Below are positions 1-6,604 of a stretch of DNA of 11,864 nt, piece after piece. Under the pieces are notes generated by a model that was not told the origin of the DNA, did no database searches, and saw nothing but the letters and a program-made list of their open reading frames with translations. Both the position numbers and the translations under genes were made by a program. The DNA comes from Xanthobacteraceae bacterium (GTDB lineage Bacteria > Pseudomonadota > Alphaproteobacteria > Rhizobiales > Xanthobacteraceae). Location: the NCBI GenBank assembly GCA_030037185.1, contig JASHRR010000810.1, positions 1 through 11,864 on the forward strand, written 5' to 3'. Every line of letters begins with the position of its first letter. The first letter of the stretch is position 1.

Positions 1-764
1 GCGAGGAACGCACCGAGCGCCATCGACATGCCGGCGAACTGCATCAGCGCCGCCGCCCCGAGCACCACCAAAAGGGCCGCCGCCGTCATCACCTCGCGCG
101 TCCCCGTCCTGGCGAGTAGCGACAGCAACGGATTGAGTAGGTAACGCCCGGCGATGACCACTGCGGCGATAGAAGCGCCGATGCGGCCGACGGCGATCAC
201 GGTTCCCAGAAAATCCGTAACACGACTGTCAGCCCCTGGCGCAATCAGCGGCAGCAGGGCGAGGATCGGCACGACCGACATGTCCTGGAACAGCAATATT
301 GCGAAGGTGCGCTGGCCGTAAGCCTGCTGCAGCTGGCCACGCTCCTCCAGAATCTTCAGCGCGATCGAGGTGGCCGACATCGCGAGGGCGAGGCCGGCGA
401 TCACGGCGCCGCGCCACCCGGTGAGCCCCAGCGCGACGGCGAGGCTGCCGAGCACCGTCGCCGTCAACACGAGCTGCGCTGCGCCAAGCCCGAAAATGGC
501 GCGGCGCAGCGCCAGCAGCCGCGAGAATTCAAGCTCCAGCCCGATCAGAAACAGGAGCAGCACAACGCCCAGTTCGGATACTGCGACAATAGTTTCGCGT
601 TCGCGCACGAGCGCGAGCCCGAACGGGCCGACCACGACCCCCGCCGCCAGATAGGCGACGATCGGGGAGAGCCGCAGCAGCCGCCCCAACGGCACGCTGA
701 TCACCGCAACCGCGAGCAGCAGCAAAGGCAACACCAACCAGCCGGTGCCGTGAGTTTGATCCAT
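1..764 (-). CDS. KefB/KefC-type monovalent cation:proton antiporter (CPA2 family), 5' part
   Basis: This is an inner-membrane cation (K+ or Na+)/proton exchanger; only the first 254 residues are in the window and the C-terminal half runs off the left edge. The visible part is almost wholly hydrophobic. It carries CPA2 hallmarks: LFLIGLELE at residues 71-79, AMSATSIALKILEERG at 128-143, the ion-path motif LLFQDMSVVP at 157-166 with the conserved Asp161, and SMALGAFL at 247-254. These match KefB/KefC segment by segment. The start is the ATG at 764, preceded by a good Shine-Dalgarno (AAGGAG, 771-776) with a 6-nt spacer. It is transcribed divergently from the PAN-domain gene. Whether it has the RCK/TrkA-N domain of glutathione-gated Kef channels cannot be seen, so family assignment is firm but ion and gating are not. 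Confidence 0.93.
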   Translation of the reverse strand, partial: MDQTHGTGWLVLPLLLLAVAVISVPLGRLLRLSPIVAYLAAGVVVGPFGLALVRERETIVAVSELGVVLLLFLIGLELEFSRLLALRRAIFGLGAAQLVLTATVLGSLAVALGLTGWRGAVIAGLALAMSATSIALKILEERGQLQQAYGQRTFAILLFQDMSVVPILALLPLIAPGADSRVTDFLGTVIAVGRIGASIAAVVIAGRYLLNPLLSLLARTGTREVMTAAALLVVLGAAALMQFAGMSMALGAFL

Positions 765-1097
765 CGCCAACTCCTTTAAGTGGTTGGGCCAACCGCGCGC
801 ACTCGGCGCTGGGGGGAACCAGGTCCCCCGTTTACCATAGGCAAGCGATTTTGAGCGGCACCCTCGCCCGATGGCGCACAAAGCCGATGCCGGCGGCCCG
901 GGGCAACGTTAAGACGGCGGGCGGCCCGCCCGCTCGCATGCGGCGGAGGGCAGGGGGCGGCGAACGTCCCGCGGTCAGGCGCGGCAAATCGCGGCGGATC
1001 CTGTCGTCACCAGCCTCTCGCCTCATCGTCGCCAATTCTCTAACATCCGCCGACTTCCGGCGGGGCTGCAGCGGCCCCGGCAGCTCACGGGCGGTGG
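765..1097. other. Divergent intergenic region with GC-rich hairpin
   Basis: This 333-bp gap separates the divergent antiporter and PAN genes and must hold both promoters. I see no convincing -35/-10 pair in this GC-rich DNA. At 917-933 there is a perfect all-GC hairpin with two 7-bp arms (GCGGGCG/CGCCCGC) and a GCC loop, with no T-run on either side, so it is not an ordinary intrinsic terminator. Open frames here (for example 851-1396 plus, 832-1206 minus) are GC-rich shadows with arginine/proline-rich composition and are not supported as genes. Confidence 0.5.
771..776 (-). promoter_or_regulatory. Ribosome binding site of the antiporter
   Basis: AAGGAG on the minus strand lies 6 nt before the ATG at 764. 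It is one of the best Shine-Dalgarno matches in the window and fixes the start of the antiporter. Confidence 0.8.
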
Positions 1098-1637
1098 ATG
1101 ATTCGGGTGTCGATGGCGCTGAGGTTGACGGTTGCGGTTGTCCTGTGCCTGCCGTCGGCATCCCGTGCGCAGGTGGGGTTCGACCGCCGTGGCGGCGACT
1201 ACACAAGCTTTCCCGTCCGAACCGGCGATCCCGCCCTCTGTGCGGCCCGATGCGACCGCGACAGCCGCTGCCGTGCCTGGAGCTTCAGCTACCCGGCTGC
1301 CGACCGCGCGGCGGTGTGCTGGCTCAAGGGCCAGGTGCCGCCTCGGGTGGAGGACAGCGCCTCGGCGTCCGGCGTCCGCGGCTCCGGCGTCATTGAGCCG
1401 CGCCACGGCATGCGGGAGTTTTCCATCGATCGGACCGGCGGCGACTATCGCAATCTCGAAGTGGCCCCCAGTGCGACGGGCGACACCTGCAAGGCGGTCT
1501 GCGACGCCGAAAGCCAATGCCGCGCCTGGACCTATGTCAGGCCCGGCTATCTCGGTCCTGAAGCACGGTGCTATTTGAAAGATCGCGTGCGGCCGCCGCA
1601 CCACAAAGCGTGCTGCATTTCGGGCGTGGTGCGATAG
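1098..1637 (+). CDS. Secreted protein with two PAN/Apple repeats
   Basis: The 179-residue product has an N-terminal signal peptide (hydrophobic core about residues 7-20, likely cleavage near ASRA/Q at 24/25) and then two homologous PAN/Apple-like repeats. Each opens with FDRRGGDY or IDRTGGDY (residues 28 and 110) and has the cysteine pattern C-x3-C-x5-C followed by AW: C48/C52/C58 with C74, and C131/C135/C141 with C158. Each ends in a W/Y-L-K segment. PAN domains are disulphide-stabilised folds that bind protein or carbohydrate; no enzymatic residues are seen, so an extracytoplasmic binding role is inferred. The second repeat ends in CC (172-173), whereas the first lacks the matching cysteine. 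The ATG at 1113 (MALRLTV) is an equally plausible start, since neither has a strong Shine-Dalgarno. The next gene starts 6 nt after the stop. Confidence 0.85.
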   Translation: MIRVSMALRLTVAVVLCLPSASRAQVGFDRRGGDYTSFPVRTGDPALCAARCDRDSRCRAWSFSYPAADRAAVCWLKGQVPPRVEDSASASGVRGSGVIEPRHGMREFSIDRTGGDYRNLEVAPSATGDTCKAVCDAESQCRAWTYVRPGYLGPEARCYLKDRVRPPHHKACCISGVVR

Positions 1638-1643
1638 CGTCTC

Positions 1644-2258
1644 ATGACCAGCCATCGCCTGCGCTTCGAGGATGTCATCGCGGCGATCGATGTCGCACAT
1701 GCCCGCGATCCGAAAGTCGTAGAGATCGACGGCCGTAAAGTGCCGGCGGAACTCTTGTATGCTCAACGCATGAGCGATGCACTCGCCACAATGGCCCCGC
1801 ATGCCTCGCAGCTGTTGCGGATCGCGGTGCGCGGGCAGCACATCGAGCGCTGGACGTCGCCGCGCGCCGGCTATCCGCCAGGTCGCGCCGGCTATCTCAA
1901 ATGGCGCAACGACCTCAAGGAATTTCACGCTCGCCGATTAGCTGAGATCATGGCTGCCAACGGCTATGAGCCGCACGACGCCGCTCGCGTCGGCGCGCTG
2001 GTGCGCAAGGAGCATCTGCGCCGCGACCCCGAGGCGCAGATGCTTGAAGACGTCGCCTGCATCGTTTTCCTCACGCACTATCTCGCAGATTTCATGGGCA
2101 AGACCGAGGATGCGAAACTTGCCAGAATTCTCGCGCAGACCTGGAACAAGATGTCGGCGCAGGGCCGTGCCCACGCGAACGAGCTCGACCTGCCGCCGAG
2201 CGCGCTGACGCAGCTCAAGCGCGGCCTTGAGCGTGCCGGAGGGGGGCGGATTTCCTGA
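1644..2258 (+). CDS. DUF4202 family protein
   Basis: The 204-residue protein matches my memory of the DUF4202 family along its length. Visible conserved blocks are ELLYAQRM (36-43), GQHIERW (64-70), YPPGRAGYLKWR (77-88), FHARRLAEI (94-102), RKEHLRRDPEAQMLEDVACIV in two parts (121-141) and FLTHYLADF (142-150). Histidines and acidic residues (H66, H95, E135, D136) recur in these blocks, which would suit a metal-binding helical fold, but no biochemical function is established to my knowledge. There is no signal peptide, so it is probably cytoplasmic. It starts 6 nt after the PAN gene's stop with no clear Shine-Dalgarno, so it is likely co-transcribed and translationally coupled. The basic, glycine-rich C-terminus (about 190-204) lies outside the family core. 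Confidence 0.88.
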   Translation: MTSHRLRFEDVIAAIDVAHARDPKVVEIDGRKVPAELLYAQRMSDALATMAPHASQLLRIAVRGQHIERWTSPRAGYPPGRAGYLKWRNDLKEFHARRLAEIMAANGYEPHDAARVGALVRKEHLRRDPEAQMLEDVACIVFLTHYLADFMGKTEDAKLARILAQTWNKMSAQGRAHANELDLPPSALTQLKRGLERAGGGRIS

Positions 2259-2303
2259 CAGGTTAGGTCGAGGCGGGCTGCTGGCTCGCACGGGTCGTCG
2301 CCG

Positions 2304-2334
2304 GGCTTGTGTTTTTGCTTGCTCGGGACAAGCC
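2304..2334 (+). repeat. Inverted repeat downstream of the DUF4202 gene
   Basis: GGCTTGT (2304-2310) and ACAAGCC (2328-2334) form a perfect 7-bp stem. The 17-nt loop contains a run of five T. It lies 46 nt past the DUF4202 stop and could help end that transcript, but there is no T-run after the stem, so a terminator role is a guess. It may instead belong to a dispersed repeat. Confidence 0.35.
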
Positions 2335-2408
2335 ATGCGACGGCGCCAACCGGCGATTCGATGCGATCGAAGAGCTGGTCGCGATCAAATAGCGCGACGT
2401 CGTGGTAG

Positions 2409-2426
2409 CCCGGCATTCGTGCCGGG
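2409..2426 (-). repeat. Perfect hairpin at the break point of the IscB remnant
   Basis: CCCGGCA (2409-2415), TTCG loop (2416-2419) and TGCCGGG (2420-2426) make a perfect 7-bp hairpin. On the minus strand the IscB-like reading stops matching the family exactly where this hairpin begins. It is therefore a candidate right-end hairpin of an IS200/IS605-like element, or a terminator for the upstream RNA. No T-run follows on either strand. Confidence 0.55.
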
Positions 2427-2512
2427 GGCTCAGAACACGGCGTCAGCGGCCGCTTACGCTTATCGCGAACGAATACCGGCAACTTCGTCTCCGCGACTTT
2501 GCGCGAAATCAA
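2417..2512 (-). pseudogene. IscB (RRXRR/PLMP-domain HNH nuclease) N-terminal remnant
   Basis: Reading the minus strand from a TTG at 2512 gives about 32 codons. Residues 11-28 (KLPVFVRDKRKRPLTPCS) match the conserved N-terminus of IscB/RRXRR proteins, of the form VFVLDK.-K-PLMPCS followed by an arginine-rich AR..L segment. After about residue 28 the match ends and the frame reads into unrelated sequence and the antisense of DUF4202. The RuvC and HNH parts are missing. IscB proteins are RNA-guided nucleases encoded by IS200/IS605-superfamily elements, with the omega RNA encoded just upstream and overlapping the start, which is the layout here. Note PLTP instead of the usual PLMP. The recognition rests on a short but distinctive motif; no search was run. 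Confidence 0.6.
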
Positions 2513-2718
2513 TCATCGCGCCAACAATATGCCTTAAGGGCGTGGTGACGCTGCCGTTGCGGGCAATCTCGCCTCGACTGTTGCAGATGCACAGGAGCGT
2601 TGGAGCGAGACCCGTTTCGTGCTCGTCCCGGCTGGTCTTAAGTCTCGCCTTCGAGAGGTCCGAACTGAGTTGTCCACCGGCCGCCTCCCCTGGATGAAAC
2701 GGTTTTCCGCCCTGGCTT
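2490..2718 (-). ncRNA. Candidate HEARO / omega RNA upstream of the IscB remnant
   Basis: The ~230 nt upstream of the IscB-like start are rich in complementary segments when read on the minus strand. A stem pairs GCGAGAC (minus strand of 2642-2648) with GTCTCGC (minus strand of 2605-2611). Two CTTAAG segments (2637-2642 and 2533-2538) can pair with each other as a pseudoknot. A local CTGT/ACAG hairpin is also present. A 6-bp hairpin GCGCGA/TCGCGC (2501-2521) lies across the TTG start. The position and length suit the HEARO RNA family, shown to be the omega RNA of IscB, in which a guide taken from flanking DNA sits 5' of the scaffold. Both ends are estimates; the guide would be encoded just above 2718. 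The call depends on the IscB-like motif next to it plus structure judged by eye. Confidence 0.55.
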
Positions 2719-2720
2719 GT

Positions 2721-2925
2721 GTGTCATATCATTTCGACGAGGTCGGCTTTCGTTGGTTTCTCACCAGCAAGCATCGCGACGTCGGTGTTGAACCTGTCTG
2801 CAACGCGTGGTCTCCCGGCTGAGTCTGGTACCGGCGGTCTTCTGAGCAGCCGCCGGGCGGCTCAAAAGCCCATCCCTTCACGGAGGTTGCTAGGCGGCTT
2901 CGCCGAAATAAGCCCGCCTGCGTCC
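2721..2925. other. Intergenic region downstream of the [2Fe-2S] subunit gene
   Basis: No confident gene is present. An inverted repeat at 2848-2862 (AGCCGCC-G-GGCGGCT) gives a strong stem 64 nt past the stop of the minus-strand operon. CGGC-GAA-GCCG lies nearer the stop (about 2896-2906). Either could help end the operon transcript, but neither has a T-run. A stop-bounded minus-strand frame ending with TGA at 2724-2726 reads ADRFNTDVAMLAGEK and then ends TKADLVEMI. It is protein-like but has no start, and I do not recognise it. Confidence 0.4.
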
Positions 2926-3414
2926 TCAAGCCGCCTTGCCGGCGCGACGCTTGCGGGCGGCTGACTTGACGGCCCGGACGATTTCCGGATAGGCGCCGCA
3001 GCGGCAGAGGTTGCCGGACAGGTAGTCGTGGATGCGCTCGTCGTCGGGGTCGGGATGCTCGTCAAGTAATTGTTTGACCATCAGCACAAAGCCCGGCGTA
3101 CAGAAACCGCATTGGAATGCGCCTTCCTCGATGAAAGCCTCCTGGACCGGATCGAGCAGGTTGTCGCGGTCGAGGTATTCGACCGTCTCTACCACGGCGC
3201 CGTCCGCGAAGGCTGCGAGGTACAAGCAGCCTGAAACCGGGCGGCCGTCGACGATCAGGGTACAGCAGCCGCACAAACCCTGGCCGCAGCTTTCGCGTGC
3301 GCCATAGAGGCTGAAATTGTCGCGCACGACCTCGAGCAGACTATGATGGGAGGCGATCTGCGCCGAGACTTGTTCGCCATTGAGCGTCAAGCAGATGGTG
3401 CGAAGCTCAGTCAT
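2926..3414 (-). CDS. [2Fe-2S] iron-sulfur subunit of a molybdenum hydroxylase (CoxS-like)
   Basis: This 162-residue protein is the small electron-transfer subunit of a xanthine-oxidase-family enzyme. It carries the plant-ferredoxin-type cluster site CGQGLCGCC (C43, C48, C51) with C63. It also carries the second, helical cluster site: QCGFC (C102, C105) and CRC (C137, C139) in SGNLCRCGAY. All eight ligands are present and the length is normal for CoxS/XdhC-type subunits. Electrons pass from the Mo centre through both clusters to FAD. It is the last gene of the operon: its ATG (3414-3412) shares one base with the stop of the large-subunit gene, and GAGGA (3421-3425) lies 6 nt upstream. The C-terminus is lysine/arginine-rich. 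Confidence 0.96.
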   Translation of the reverse strand: MTELRTICLTLNGEQVSAQIASHHSLLEVVRDNFSLYGARESCGQGLCGCCTLIVDGRPVSGCLYLAAFADGAVVETVEYLDRDNLLDPVQEAFIEEGAFQCGFCTPGFVLMVKQLLDEHPDPDDERIHDYLSGNLCRCGAYPEIVRAVKSAARKRRAGKAA

Positions 3415-5717
3415 CACGCATCCTCGATTGGGCGGTTTTGCTTCGTACGCAGCGCCCGCAGCACCGCTTCCGGGCTGAGCGGCAATTCCGTTAGCCGCAC
3501 CCCTACGGCATCGTCGATCGCATTGCCGATCGCCGGCGACACACAGAAGGTTGCGACCTCGCCCACACCCTTGCCGCCGAACGGCCCGTTGGACTGGTAT
3601 GCCTCGACGATCTCGTTCTCGAATGTCACCGGCAGGTCGTGGAAGCCGGGAATCTTGTAGTCGGCGAGCGACGCGTTGGTGACCTGGCCGCCGTCGAAAT
3701 GCATCTTCTCGAACATGGTAAAGCCGAGCTGCATCGTGGCGGCGCCCGAAATCTGCGACTCGCAGATCTTCGGATTGATCGGCCTGCCGATCTCGCAGAC
3801 ATTGAGCAGCCGCGCGATGCGCACATGGCCGGTCTCGGTGTCGACTTCGACTTCTGCGCCGACGCCCGACACCATCCAGAACGGCGTGACGTTGGGCGTC
3901 AGCCCGGTGCCGGGCTGCGGCGGAACGTAGTCCGGTTTGTAGACGCCGGTGCCGACGATATTGCCGGCCTGCATGCCGTACCGTTTCTGGAACAGGTCGG
4001 CGACCGAATAGTTGGTGCCATCCGGCAAACCCAGATCGCGGGCGAGCGACGCAATCTTGTCGCGCGCGTCTTCGGCGGCGAGCCTGACTGCATGTCCCAT
4101 GTGGAACAGCGAACGCGACCCGAGCGTACCCATGTCGTAGGGAGTCACATCGGTATCGCGAGGCACCACGTTTACGGATGGCGCCGCAATGTTGAGGATT
4201 TCGCCCACCATTTGTGCCATCGCGGTGTCGGAGCCCTGGCCCATGTCCACGGTGCCGCAATAGAGCGTGGTGCTGCCATCGGCGTTGACGTTCACCATCG
4301 CGACCGAGGTGGTGGGCGAGATCACGGCCTTGATGGCGATAGCAAGTCCGCGACCACGCCGGACCGGGCCGGTGCCGTGGTCAAACGGCTTTGTCCAGTT
4401 CATTCGCGCCGCAAGGTGCTCCAGCACCTTCTCGACCGGAGCATCCTTCAGCGGCGTGCCGGTGGTGTGCAGACCTCCTTCGCGCATGATGTTGCGGCGG
4501 CGGAATTCGAGCGGATCGATCGCCAGCGCCCGCGCCATCATGTCGGTGTGGGACTCATAGGCCCATACCAGCTGCGGCACGCCGAAGCCGCGCAGCGCCC
4601 CGGCCGGCGGCTGGTTGGTGTAGAGCGCGTAGGAATCGATCGACACGTTTTCGATGTCGTAGGGACCGGAAGCCGTGAATCCCGACTTCTGCGCCACCCG
4701 CGGTCCGATATCCGCATAGGCGCCGCCGTTCCAGAACACCTCGCAGCGCCGCGCGATGATGCGGCCATCCTGATCGACGCCACTTTTGATGCGGAACGTC
4801 ATCGGGTGACGGGTGATGGTGTAGAACACCTCCTCCATTGACAGCGCGACCTTGACGGGGCGCTTGGCGATCATCGACAGCGCCGTCACCATCGCCTCGA
4901 GCTTGATATAGAGCTTCCCGCCATAGCCGCCACCCAGAAACGGCACCTTGACGCGCACGCGGTTCTCGGGCCAGCCGAGCAGCCGCGCGATTTCGATGCG
5001 CACGAAGGAGGGGCCTTGCGAAGCCGTGTAGAGCGTGAGCCGATCGCCTTTGTAATCCGCGATCGAGACGAAAGGCTCGAAGGGAAGGTGCAGCACCTTC
5101 TGGGTGCGGAATTCGTGCTCAAACACCTGGGCGGCTGCGGCGAATGCCTTTTCGACGTCGCCTTTGCGCAATTGATAATCCAGCGCGATATTGGTGCCCT
5201 TGACGCCCTTGAGATGCTTGAGGTCCGCGAAGGTGCCGGCAGGCTTTAGCTCGTCGTGCACCACAATCGTGTTTTGCGCCGCTTCCACCTCGTCGAACAC
5301 GGCCGGCAACTCTTCGTATTCGGCGACAATCAGTGCGGCCGCAGTCTCCGCGACATGGGGGTCGTCGGCCAGCACGACGGCAATCGGTTCGCCTACATAG
5401 TGCACCTTGCCGATCGCGAGGATCGGCTGATCATGGAACGCCGGTCCGTAATAAGGGTGCGGAATGACCTTGATCACGTCCTGCGCTGTGACGACCCGAT
5501 AGACGCCGCCCACTGCCTTGGCGGCGCCGGTCTCGATCGATTTGATGCGGCCGTGCGCAATCGTCGAGCGGACCACCTTGCCATACAGCATCCCGGGCAG
5601 GCGCAGGTTGTGAGTGTATTCGGCCCGGCCGGTGACTTTTTCGCGCGCTTCGAGCCGAGGCAGGCTGTGGCCGACTTGGCCTCCCGGACGCGTTGTCGCG
5701 GTGGTTGCGCTTGCCAT
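3414..5717 (-). CDS. Molybdopterin-binding large subunit of a xanthine-dehydrogenase-family hydroxylase (CoxL-like)
   Basis: The 767-residue catalytic subunit would bind the molybdopterin cofactor and hydroxylate an organic substrate with water as oxygen donor. Family marks are the N-terminal REKVTGRAEYTHNLRLPG region (25-42), TASQGP with Gln234, GGGYGGK (262-268), ALRGFG (374-379), MGQGSD (492-497), GSRS (533-536) and GGKGVGE (714-720), where Glu720 is the expected catalytic base. The ALRGFG segment replaces the AYRCSFR loop of form I CO dehydrogenase, so this is not a true CO dehydrogenase. It resembles the RGFG of xanthine dehydrogenases and other hydroxylases, but the substrate cannot be read from the sequence. 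Start at 5717 is supported by GAGGAG (5728-5733) and by one-base stop/start overlaps with both neighbours. Confidence 0.96.
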   Translation of the reverse strand: MASATTATTRPGGQVGHSLPRLEAREKVTGRAEYTHNLRLPGMLYGKVVRSTIAHGRIKSIETGAAKAVGGVYRVVTAQDVIKVIPHPYYGPAFHDQPILAIGKVHYVGEPIAVVLADDPHVAETAAALIVAEYEELPAVFDEVEAAQNTIVVHDELKPAGTFADLKHLKGVKGTNIALDYQLRKGDVEKAFAAAAQVFEHEFRTQKVLHLPFEPFVSIADYKGDRLTLYTASQGPSFVRIEIARLLGWPENRVRVKVPFLGGGYGGKLYIKLEAMVTALSMIAKRPVKVALSMEEVFYTITRHPMTFRIKSGVDQDGRIIARRCEVFWNGGAYADIGPRVAQKSGFTASGPYDIENVSIDSYALYTNQPPAGALRGFGVPQLVWAYESHTDMMARALAIDPLEFRRRNIMREGGLHTTGTPLKDAPVEKVLEHLAARMNWTKPFDHGTGPVRRGRGLAIAIKAVISPTTSVAMVNVNADGSTTLYCGTVDMGQGSDTAMAQMVGEILNIAAPSVNVVPRDTDVTPYDMGTLGSRSLFHMGHAVRLAAEDARDKIASLARDLGLPDGTNYSVADLFQKRYGMQAGNIVGTGVYKPDYVPPQPGTGLTPNVTPFWMVSGVGAEVEVDTETGHVRIARLLNVCEIGRPINPKICESQISGAATMQLGFTMFEKMHFDGGQVTNASLADYKIPGFHDLPVTFENEIVEAYQSNGPFGGKGVGEVATFCVSPAIGNAIDDAVGVRLTELPLSPEAVLRALRTKQNRPIEDA

Positions 5718-6604
5718 CAGTGCGGGGCTCCTCTCGCTTCATCACGCTCGCCTGCCTCGAAGGCCTGACGCACTGCGCGGCTCACATAGATGCGCAACAG
5801 CTCGCGCTTGTAGGGCGCCGACCCGCGTACGTCGGATATCGTCTCGGCCTCGTCGGCTGCGGCGTCGCCCGCGCGCCTCAATAGGGCGTCATCGAGGGCC
5901 GCATCGGACAGCACCGCTTCGGCGCCGTCGAGGCGGATCGCCTTTTCGGTAGCCGCGCTGACCACGACCCGCGGCGCACGGATCGTTTTGCCGTCTGCCT
6001 CGAAGGAGACGGCGACGCCGAGCGCCGGCCAGTCATCGGCACAGCCGGTGGTGCATTTGAGGTAGGCGGCGCGGCGCACACCCTGGGAAGGAATGTGAAC
6101 CTCCGTGATGATCTCGTCGCGCCGGAGCACGGTTTCGTAGTAGCCGGAGAACAGGTCTTCGACCTTGAGGGTGCGTTCGCCGTCGCGACCGACCGCTACG
6201 ATACCGGCGCCGAGCGCCATCAGAACCGGCGGCAGGTCCATGTGCGGGTCGCCGTGGGCGAGGCAGCCTCCGATGGTCGCCACATTGCGTACGCGCACGT
6301 TGGAAAGCCGCCGCATGGTGCGCACGATCACGCCGGCGCAATGGGCAACCTCTTTCGAACGCTCGACGGCGGAAAGCGGCGTCATTGCGCCGATGACGAG
6401 GCCGCCATCCGGCATCGCCCCGATGCGCGACAGTCCAGCGATCCTGCGCAGGCTGACCAGGCGAGTCGGCCGGAACACGCCGGCCTTCATCATCAGCATC
6501 AGCGCGGTGCCGCCGCCGAGCGGCCGCACGGTGCCGTCGTCCGGATCGAGCAGCCGCAGCGCGTCGCCGACGGTCGCGGGTTCGGCAAGCTCGAACGGGG
6601 TCAT
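5717..6604 (-). CDS. FAD-binding subunit of the molybdenum hydroxylase (CoxM-like)
   Basis: The 295-residue medium subunit takes electrons from the [2Fe-2S] clusters to FAD. The FAD-binding segments of the family are visible: RPLGGGTAL (27-35, the usual AGGTxL loop) and ATIGGCLAHGDPHMDLP (109-125, the usual TIGGN-A--DP--DLP). GYY and DEIITEV follow, and a C-terminal CO-dehydrogenase-flavoprotein-type domain (about 185-285) ends in ISDVRGSAPYKREL. Length is normal. The ATG at 6604 overlaps the CoxG-like gene's TGA by 4 nt (ATGA). Its Shine-Dalgarno GGGAG (6612-6616) sits inside a hairpin, which suggests coupled translation. A Cys replaces the usual Asn in TIGGN. Confidence 0.95.
   Translation of the reverse strand: MTPFELAEPATVGDALRLLDPDDGTVRPLGGGTALMLMMKAGVFRPTRLVSLRRIAGLSRIGAMPDGGLVIGAMTPLSAVERSKEVAHCAGVIVRTMRRLSNVRVRNVATIGGCLAHGDPHMDLPPVLMALGAGIVAVGRDGERTLKVEDLFSGYYETVLRRDEIITEVHIPSQGVRRAAYLKCTTGCADDWPALGVAVSFEADGKTIRAPRVVVSAATEKAIRLDGAEAVLSDAALDDALLRRAGDAAADEAETISDVRGSAPYKRELLRIYVSRAVRQAFEAGERDEARGAPH

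Larger units (their letters stand above)
2405..2720 (-). mobile_element. Putative non-autonomous IscB/omega-RNA element remnant
   Basis: The RNA scaffold, the ~30-codon IscB stub and the terminal hairpin together look like a small derivative of an IS200/IS605-superfamily element that has lost its nuclease body. No TnpA transposase is present. IS200/IS605 elements create no target-site duplication, so the ends cannot be fixed from one copy; boundaries are approximate. Confidence 0.35.

Noticed and set aside
1023..1928. 301-codon open frame on the minus strand
   Set aside because: It overlaps two better supported plus-strand genes (PAN and DUF4202) in antisense and shows only composition-driven sequence.
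2227..2697. 156-codon plus-strand frame across the intergenic region
   Set aside because: It runs antisense to the candidate omega RNA and IscB stub, has no start signal and no family resemblance.
3639..4841. 400-codon open frame on the plus strand
   Set aside because: It is the antisense shadow of the Mo subunit, whose cofactor motifs are intact; the plus-strand translation is His/Arg-rich with no recognisable domain.
3414..5717. Calling the large subunit a carbon monoxide dehydrogenase (CoxL)
   Set aside because: The CO dehydrogenase form I loop AYRCSFR is absent; the protein has ALRGFG instead. Only family-level similarity is supported.
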